Assembly: GCA_013694685.1 (NCBI GenBank) | Contig: JACDBY010000370.1 | Span: forward strand, 1-5,867 | Origin: Actinomycetota bacterium | Lineage (GTDB): Bacteria > Actinomycetota > Thermoleophilia > Gaiellales > Gaiellaceae | Reading direction: 5' to 3' | DNA: 5,867 bases | In this document: positions 1 through 5,867 of the stretch, one piece after another | Layout of the letters: each line of letters starts with the position of its first letter | Numbering within the stretch: position 1 is the stretch's first letter | Position numbers and translations under genes: made by a program | The notes under the pieces: generated by a model | What the model saw: the letters and a program-made list of their open reading frames with translations, nothing else | Told to the model about the DNA's origin: nothing | The model's database searches: none

Positions 1-890
1 ACGCAATAGTGGACGACGCCGTCGACCTCGAAGACCGGGTCGTCGTGCGTCGTCGCGTGCGAGGTCGCAAAGCAGCCACCCTGATCGATCGCGACGTCGA
101 CGAGCACCGACCCGGGTCGCATCAGACCTAGCATCTCGCGGGTCACGAGCTTTGGCGCGAGCGCCCCCGGGACGAGGACGGCGCCGATCACCATGTCCGC
201 GTCCGGCAGCACCTCCTCGATCTGGAGCCGGTTGGACATCGCGAGCGTGACGCGCCCATCGAGCGCGATCTCCAGCTCCCGCATCCGATCGACCGACTTG
301 TCGAGCACCCAGACGTCCGCCTGCATGCCCAGCGCGATGATCGCCGAGTTGAGCCCGACCACACCGCCTCCGAGCACGACGACTCGCGCGGGCGGCACCC
401 CCGGCACCCCGCCGAGCAGGATGCCGCGACCGCCGTGCGCCTTTTCGAGCGCCCAGGCGCCCATCTGCGGCGCCAGACGTCCGGCGACCTCGCTCATCGG
501 CGCGAGCAGCGGCAGCCGGCGGTCTGCGGTCTCGACCGTCTCGTATGCGATCGCGGTGATTCCCGAATCGAGCAGCGCGCGGGTCAGCGGCTCGTCTGCG
601 GCGATGTGGAGATACGTAAAGAGCGTGAGCCCTTCGCGGAGCAGCGGATACTCGGACGAGATCGGCTCCTTGACCTTGAGGAGCAGCTCGACCGACGCCC
701 AGACCTCTTCGACGTCGGCAAGCCGGGCGCCGACGGCCGCATACGCCTCGTCCGGGAAGCCCGAGCCGGCGCCGGCCTCGTGTTCGACGACCACCTCGTG
801 GCCGCGCTGGACGAGCTCGAGGGCGCCGGCAGGCGTCAGGGCAACACGGTATTCACGCGGCTTGATCTCTCTCGCGACCCCGATCCGCAC
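1..890 (-). CDS. ald: Alanine dehydrogenase (partial, C-terminus beyond window)
   Basis: This enzyme reversibly deaminates L-alanine to pyruvate and ammonia with NAD in the cytoplasm. I translated 296 codons from a GTG at 888-890; the missing part should be roughly the last 70-80 residues of a family about 370 residues long. The N-terminus reads VRIGVAREIKPREYRVALTP. Key residues line up with the Mycobacterium tuberculosis enzyme as I recall it: substrate-binding Arg15, Lys74 in LKVKEP, His95 in TYLHIA, and Asp269 in VAIDQGG. The family signature APMSEVAGRLAPQMG is at 130-144. The Rossmann loop GGGVVG is at 174-179, with Asp197 at the end of the next strand, where NAD ribose is normally held. 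GTG 890 is the only usual start, because an in-frame TGA lies at 924-926. No clear Shine-Dalgarno is visible. The gene lies 100 bases after the DUF3866 gene on the same strand, so it may belong to that operon or have its own promoter. Identity is very secure. Confidence 0.96.
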   Translation of the reverse strand, partial: MRIGVAREIKPREYRVALTPAGALELVQRGHEVVVEHEAGAGSGFPDEAYAAVGARLADVEEVWASVELLLKVKEPISSEYPLLREGLTLFTYLHIAADEPLTRALLDSGITAIAYETVETADRRLPLLAPMSEVAGRLAPQMGAWALEKAHGGRGILLGGVPGVPPARVVVLGGGVVGLNSAIIALGMQADVWVLDKSVDRMRELEIALDGRVTLAMSNRLQIEEVLPDADMVIGAVLVPGALAPKLVTREMLGLMRPGSVLVDVAIDQGGCFATSHATTHDDPVFEVDGVVHYC

Positions 891-900
891 GCCGCGCGGG

Positions 901-906
901 ACGATA
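901..906 (-). promoter_or_regulatory. Possible -10 box for ald (weak)
   Basis: On the minus strand the hexamer TATCGT fits the actinobacterial TAnnnT -10 pattern and ends 10 bases before the ald GTG. A transcript from here would be leaderless or nearly so, consistent with the missing Shine-Dalgarno. No -35 match is visible, and one such hexamer can occur by chance. The rest of the 891-990 gap shows no other clear signal. Confidence 0.25.
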
Positions 907-990
907 CAGGCTTCGCTCGCGCATCACTCCTCCGCGGCTCCACAACGCAACGCTCGCTCGGACACCCCCGCGCGGCGAGGGCAGCTGAGC

Positions 991-1965
991 TCAAGCGGCT
1001 GCGAGGCGCCCCGCGGCGAACGCCGCGGCGAAGAACCACGGATCGTCGTCCGGGCCGCGTCCCATGTGCGAGAGCGGAAGCGGCGCACAGGCGAGCTCCC
1101 ATCCCGTCACGTCGACCTGGACGACCTCGACGTCCGCGGGAGGACCGAGCCCGGCCGGCCAGGCGACGCGGATCGCGCCGAGGCACAGCGCAATCGCGGA
1201 TCTGGTGTGATGCGAGAGTCCGCGGTGCCGCTCGCGCTCGTCGCCGAACGAGATGCGAGGAGCAAGCACGGGACGACCGCCGAGCGCGTGCGCGACGTTG
1301 GCCGCCTCGGCGACGACGAGCCCGCCGTGACCCCACCGTGAGGCCGTGCCGACGATCCCGGGCCCGATCCCGCACACGACGACCTCGGCTCCGCGAGCGA
1401 CCGCGTGGCTCAGAGCACTGGCGACCGTCACGCACTGCACGTCGCCGTCGAGGCACGGCGCAACGGCGATCGTCAGCTCGAGCAACCGCCGGGACTTGAG
1501 GACGCGCACGGTGTCGGAGAGGGAGACGGGAAGGGCGCCGCCTCCGAGCTGCACGTAGGCGACCCGGCGCCGCGCGAGCGCTGCGACAATCGGGGCGAGC
1601 TGGCTGTGGAGGCCGGAGCAGATGACCGGAATGCCCGCGAGTGGGTTCTCGTGTGAAGGCTCGTCCTGCTCGGCGAACCGCGCCGCGAGCTGACCGGGGG
1701 CGTACGGCAGCGTCATCACGTGCGTGTCCGGAGTTGCGGGCAGACGAAGTCCACGCGTGAGGTTCGCGTAGAGGACATCGAAGCCACCCGAGCCGAGACC
1801 GAGCTCCACGGCTTGCGTATTGACGAGGACGACGTCGCCTTCCTCGACCGCTCCCGTGAGCCGTGGATAGGCGAGGCACGGGTCGCCGTCCACCTCCAGG
1901 CGGACGAGCCCGTCGACCCGCTCGCGCACGGCGCTCACCGTGCCCCAGCGGAGGCCGAGAGGCAT
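991..1965 (-). CDS. DUF3866 family protein, function unknown
   Basis: The product has 324 residues, and I recognise it as the DUF3866 family, mainly actinobacterial and of unknown biochemical role. The first 75 residues (MPLGLRWGTVSAVRERVDGL onward) look like short beta strands of a small barrel. The rest alternates hydrophobic strands with glycine-rich turns: CSGLHSQ at 117-122, VQLGGGALPVSLSD at 138-151, CGIGPGIVGTASRWGHGG at 198-215. A polar, histidine-rich motif follows, GDERERHRGLSHHT at 241-254. These turns look like an active site, but that is inference. There is no signal peptide or membrane segment, so it is probably cytosolic. The ATG at 1963-1965 shares its A with the TGA of the upstream M20 peptidase, implying translational coupling and a related job. 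Much longer in-frame extension is possible but would run through the peptidase gene. Family call fairly sure; function unknown. Confidence 0.85.
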   Translation of the reverse strand: MPLGLRWGTVSAVRERVDGLVRLEVDGDPCLAYPRLTGAVEEGDVVLVNTQAVELGLGSGGFDVLYANLTRGLRLPATPDTHVMTLPYAPGQLAARFAEQDEPSHENPLAGIPVICSGLHSQLAPIVAALARRRVAYVQLGGGALPVSLSDTVRVLKSRRLLELTIAVAPCLDGDVQCVTVASALSHAVARGAEVVVCGIGPGIVGTASRWGHGGLVVAEAANVAHALGGRPVLAPRISFGDERERHRGLSHHTRSAIALCLGAIRVAWPAGLGPPADVEVVQVDVTGWELACAPLPLSHMGRGPDDDPWFFAAAFAAGRLAAA

Positions 1966-3104
1966 CAGCCGTGCTCGCGCGCCGCGTTGACGAGCTCGAG
2001 CGTGACGTCGACCATGCGATCGAGATCCTCGACGGCGATCGACTCGTCCGGCGTGTGGATGTCCGCCATCCCGTTCGCGAGATTGACGCACTCGAGCCCA
2101 CGGGCATTGAACACGTTCGCGTCGGCCGCGCCACCGGAAAGACCGAGCCGAGGCTCGAACCCCGCACGGGACAACGCCTCGACGGCGAGCGTCACCCCGA
2201 CACCGTCGTCCCGTAGGCGATAGCCGCGGTACTTCGGCTCGATGCTCGTCTCGAGGGTGCAGTCCGAGAGGCTCGCGGCGAATGCGGCGGCATCCACGAG
2301 CTGCTGGACGACCTCGCCGACGCGATGGTGGTCGTGCGAGCGCACCTCTGCCTCGAGCGTGCACCGCTCGGGCACGACGTTCCGCGCGGTTCCTCCTCGG
2401 ATGACCCCGACGTTGACGCTCGTCTCGTCGTCCAGCCGCCCGTGTGGCATGTCCGCGACGGCCCGGGCCGCTGCGACGATCGCCGAGCGGCCATCCTCGG
2501 GATACATGCCGGCATGGGCGGCACGACCGACCAAGGTCAGCCGGAGCTCCTGGGCCGACGGTGATCCGAGCACGACGTCGCCGATCGGCGCGGCCTGGTC
2601 GTACACGTAGCCGACCCGCGCCTCGAGCCGCCCGACGTCGAAGGCCGCCGCGCCGACGAGACCGACTTCCTCCTTCGGAGTGAAGAGGAGCTCGAGCCCT
2701 GCGTGCGGTCTGCGCTCGATGACGATCCTCCTCGCCGCCTCGACCATCACGGCGATCGCAGACTTGTTGTCTGCACCAAGAATGGCGGCCGCTGTGTTCC
2801 GGACAACGCCCTCCTCCACGCGCGGGTCGAGCTCACCCCCGACCGGCACGGTATCGAAGTGGGCGCACAGGAAGATCGGAAGACCGGGCGCCGTTGCGCC
2901 GGGGACTCGGCAGAGGACGTTCCCCGCGGTCGCCCCGATCCCGGGGCCACAGTCGTCTTCCTCCCACTCGAGGCCGATCGCATCGAGCTCTCCGACGACC
3001 CGGTCGGCGACCGCCCGCTCCTCGCCCGACGGGCTCGGGATCGCGCAGAGCTCGAGGAAGAGATCGAGTACGCGCGATGGAGGCGCTTGCTGCACGGAGG
3101 TCAT
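1965..3104 (-). CDS. M20-family zinc peptidase, PepT/YqjE-like
   Basis: A cytosolic di-zinc hydrolase of the M20 clan that removes amino acids from small peptides or acyl-amino acids; the exact substrate cannot be read. From ATG 3104 it has 379 residues, normal for the family. All metal and catalytic positions are present: His82 and Asp84 (CAHFDTVP), bridging Asp112 (GADNKSA), catalytic Glu145 and ligand Glu146 (PKEEVG), Asp169 (YVYDQ) and His350 (MADIHTPDE). The dimerisation domain lies at about 182-292, with RAAHAGMYPEDGRSA at 194-208. The start at 3104 puts the usual first helix (RVLDLFLELCAIPSPSGEE) ten residues in. An in-frame ATG at 3137 would add 11 residues, and a GTG at 3095 is also possible. 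The only purine-rich match, GTAGG, abuts the 3104 ATG and is too close for a good Shine-Dalgarno. The stop overlaps the DUF3866 start, and the promoter region is shared with divergent vapB. Confidence 0.93.
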   Translation of the reverse strand: MTSVQQAPPSRVLDLFLELCAIPSPSGEERAVADRVVGELDAIGLEWEEDDCGPGIGATAGNVLCRVPGATAPGLPIFLCAHFDTVPVGGELDPRVEEGVVRNTAAAILGADNKSAIAVMVEAARRIVIERRPHAGLELLFTPKEEVGLVGAAAFDVGRLEARVGYVYDQAAPIGDVVLGSPSAQELRLTLVGRAAHAGMYPEDGRSAIVAAARAVADMPHGRLDDETSVNVGVIRGGTARNVVPERCTLEAEVRSHDHHRVGEVVQQLVDAAAFAASLSDCTLETSIEPKYRGYRLRDDGVGVTLAVEALSRAGFEPRLGLSGGAADANVFNARGLECVNLANGMADIHTPDESIAVEDLDRMVDVTLELVNAAREHG

Positions 3105-3142
3105 CCTACGAAGGGGTCGAGCAGGCGTCCGGTACATCGAGT

Positions 3143-3156
3143 TATGATGGTATGAT
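3143..3156 (+). promoter_or_regulatory. vapBC promoter, -10 box with leaderless start
   Basis: In this GC-rich window an AT-rich island carries TATGAT twice, at 3143-3148 and 3151-3156. The second copy matches the TAnnnT -10 pattern and ends 8 bases before the vapB ATG at 3165, so transcription would begin at or just before the start codon. No Shine-Dalgarno precedes vapB, which supports a leaderless mRNA, a common actinobacterial arrangement. No good -35 element is visible about 17 bases upstream. Confidence 0.55.
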
Positions 3157-3158
3157 AC
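3150..3158. promoter_or_regulatory. Candidate VapB operator palindrome
   Basis: GTAT-G-ATAC is a perfect 4-base inverted repeat around a single central base and covers the -10 box of vapBC. Type II antitoxins with a ribbon-helix-helix fold usually bind short palindromes over their own promoter. The position fits autorepression, and the same site would also lie upstream of the divergent peptidase gene. The arms are short, so chance cannot be excluded. Confidence 0.4.
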
Positions 3159-3164
3159 ACATTG

Positions 3165-3398
3165 ATGCGAACGACGCTTAACCTGGACGACGACGTCTCG
3201 GCGTCTATGACGGCGCGTGCGAGGAATGAGGGCCGATCGCTCTCTCGCATCGCGAACGAGCTGCTTCGCGCGGGCCTTCGCGCCGCTCAGGTAGGCGAGC
3301 CGCTTGCGCGATACGAGCCGCCGGTGTTCGACACGGGACGCGCGCTCCTCGACGTGACAGACGTCGCAGGGGCGCTCGAGATCCTCGAGCGTGACTGA
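3165..3398 (+). CDS. vapB: VapB-type antitoxin
   Basis: A 77-residue protein expected to bind and neutralise the VapC toxin encoded next to it and to repress their shared promoter. It begins MRTTLNLDDDVSASMTARAR: a short strand followed by helices, the layout of a ribbon-helix-helix DNA-binding domain at about residues 1-40 (SLSRIANELLRAGLRAA at 25-41 is the second helix region). The tail (residues 45-77, with YEPPVFDTG) is acidic and probably the flexible toxin-binding part. I chose ATG 3165 over the in-frame TTG at 3162 because RTTLNLDDDV immediately after Met is the usual antitoxin N-terminus and the -10 box points there. Its last 8 bases overlap the vapC start, giving coupled translation. 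It stands alone with vapC on the plus strand among minus-strand core genes, consistent with gain by transfer. Identity rests on fold pattern plus partner. Confidence 0.85.
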   Translation: MRTTLNLDDDVSASMTARARNEGRSLSRIANELLRAGLRAAQVGEPLARYEPPVFDTGRALLDVTDVAGALEILERD

Positions 3399-3846
3399 GC
3401 CCGGCAATGCGGTCCTCGTCGACGCGAACCTGCTGCTCTGGGCTCATCACACGGCATTCGGCGATCACGAAGCCGCCAGAACGTGGTGGTCGGAGACCCT
3501 CACCACCACGCCGCTCGTCGGGATTCCGTGGCCGTCGTCTCTCGCTTTCCTGCGCATCAGCACGCATCCGCGGGCGCTCGAGCGACCGCTCGGGATCGAG
3601 CCGGCCTGGCAGGTGGTCCGCGGCTGGCTCGGGCGACCGAACGTCCGTGTCCCGGTGCCCACCGAGCGGCATGCCGAGATCCTCGCGAGCCTGCTCCTCG
3701 GCGGGCGCGCCACGGGCAATCACACCACCGACGCCCACCTTGCCGCCTTGGCGATCGAGTGGGGTCTCGAGCTCTGCTCGGTGGATCGCGACTTTGCGCG
3801 CTACCCGGGCCTCCGCTGGCGCGACCCGCTGAGAGACCTCGCCTGA
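3391..3846 (+). CDS. vapC: VapC-type PIN-domain ribonuclease toxin
   Basis: A 151-residue PIN-domain protein, expected to be a Mg-dependent endoribonuclease that cleaves tRNA or rRNA when freed from VapB. It resembles the mycobacterial-type PIN family (TIGR00028-like): strand 1 with VLVDANLLLWAHH (Asp11), the middle block WPSSLAFLRISTHPRAL at 47-63, TTDAHLAALAIEWG at 112-125 (Asp114), and LCSVDRDFARYPGLRW at 128-143 (Asp132, Asp134). The acidic residue usual in the second helix of canonical PIN domains is replaced by SSLAF here; this seems to be a trait of the subfamily rather than a defect, but I could not verify that. The GTG start at 3391 lies in GTGACTGA, overlapping the vapB stop by 8 bases. 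No other start gives the complete first strand. The frame is intact with no sign of decay. The gene faces pyrG, with a hairpin between them. Confidence 0.92.
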   Translation: MTEPGNAVLVDANLLLWAHHTAFGDHEAARTWWSETLTTTPLVGIPWPSSLAFLRISTHPRALERPLGIEPAWQVVRGWLGRPNVRVPVPTERHAEILASLLLGGRATGNHTTDAHLAALAIEWGLELCSVDRDFARYPGLRWRDPLRDLA

Positions 3847-3872
3847 GCCCGCGTCGGCTCCCGCCGGAAGAG

Positions 3873-3900
3873 CGGGTCTCCGGCTGAAGTCGGAGACCCG
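3873..3900. terminator. Hairpin between vapC and pyrG, likely bidirectional terminator
   Basis: CGGGTCTCCG at 3873-3882 is perfectly repeated in reverse at 3891-3900. The inner bases extend the stem by one G-U and one C-G pair, giving 12 pairs around a UGAA tetraloop. It lies 27 bases after the vapC stop and about 80 bases after the pyrG stop, between convergent genes, where a two-way terminator is expected. There is no T-run on either side, so it would be the U-less kind common in high-GC actinobacteria. Confidence 0.7.
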
Positions 3901-3942
3901 TAGCTGGTCGTCAGACGACGTGCCAGTCGGCGGGAAGCGGTA

Positions 3943-3960
3943 GGGGCCACCGGTGTCCCC
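3943..3960. terminator. Imperfect palindrome after pyrG, possible second terminator
   Basis: GGGG and CCCC arms enclose the perfect 8-base palindrome CACCGGTG, with one mismatched pair (C3947/T3956). It starts 18 bases after the pyrG stop in the direction of pyrG transcription. It could fold as a short hairpin with a CCGG loop and help end the pyrG mRNA. It is weak, has no T-run, and GC-rich DNA makes such symmetry fairly common. Confidence 0.3.
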
Positions 3961-3978
3961 GGAGTCAACGACGCACGG

Positions 3979-5867
<1,889 letters not shown>

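Noticed and set aside
922..924. ATG on the minus strand that could open a short upstream frame before ald
   Set aside because: It is out of frame with ald, its GGAG lies only two bases away, and it encodes a short Arg-rich peptide; no evidence of a leader peptide.
1011..1028. 8-base inverted repeat CCGCGGCG/CGCCGCGG at the end of the DUF3866 gene
   Set aside because: A 2-base loop and no T-run; it encodes an alanine-rich tail with GC-rich codons, so composition explains it.
193..1499. Plus-strand open frames opposite ald and DUF3866
   Set aside because: Antisense shadows; Ser/Arg-rich with no domain pattern, while the minus strand encodes conserved proteins.
836..2167. Long open frame of 443 codons on the minus strand overlapping DUF3866 and the peptidase
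   Set aside because: Arg/Ser/Ala-rich low-complexity translation in a shifted frame of two well-supported genes; typical of GC-rich DNA.
3105..3407. N-terminal extension of the peptidase upstream to 3407
   Set aside because: The frame stays open across vapB in antisense, but the added residues are basic and non-conserved, and the family N-terminus fits a start at 3104.
3904..3926. Small nested inverted repeats (GTCGT-CAG-ACGAC inside CTGG/CCAG) between vapC and pyrG
   Set aside because: Short, unevenly spaced arms beside a much stronger hairpin; chance symmetry is likely.

Overview
The window is strongly GC-rich with GC-biased third codon positions, GTG starts, tightly overlapping genes and several starts without a clear ribosome binding site. 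Together with a DUF3866 protein, this suggests a high-GC actinobacterium, possibly of the Thermoleophilia (Gaiellales/Solirubrobacterales) type. The lineage is an inference from style and gene content, not a database result.

Five genes lie on the minus strand. In transcription order they are: the C-terminal end of a MraY/WecA-like membrane glycosyl-phosphotransferase (cut by the right edge); pyrG, CTP synthase (GTG start at 5625, overlapping the previous stop as GTGA); an M20-family zinc peptidase (start 3104); a DUF3866 protein (start 1965, sharing one base with the peptidase stop); and ald, alanine dehydrogenase (GTG start at 890, C-terminal end cut by the left edge). Between pyrG and the peptidase, on the plus strand, sits a complete vapBC toxin-antitoxin cassette (3165-3846). 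It is convergent with pyrG and divergent from the peptidase.

The main non-coding signals flank vapBC. An AT-rich island at about 3138-3164 carries a TATGAT -10-like box 8 bases before the vapB ATG, which fits a leaderless mRNA. It also carries a small palindrome that could be the VapB operator, and it is the only upstream region available to the divergent peptidase operon. Between vapC and pyrG (3847-3978) lies a perfect hairpin that probably serves as a bidirectional terminator. No gap exceeds 132 bases.

The minus-strand genes look like ordinary core metabolism: a lipid-linked cell-envelope step, CTP synthesis, peptide or acyl-amino-acid hydrolysis, and alanine/pyruvate interconversion. The vapBC cassette is the accessory element. 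I see no wholly new system. The points most worth a second look are the coupled M20-DUF3866 pair of unknown purpose, the shared vapBC/peptidase control region, and a Gln-to-His change beside the catalytic cysteine of CTP synthase.
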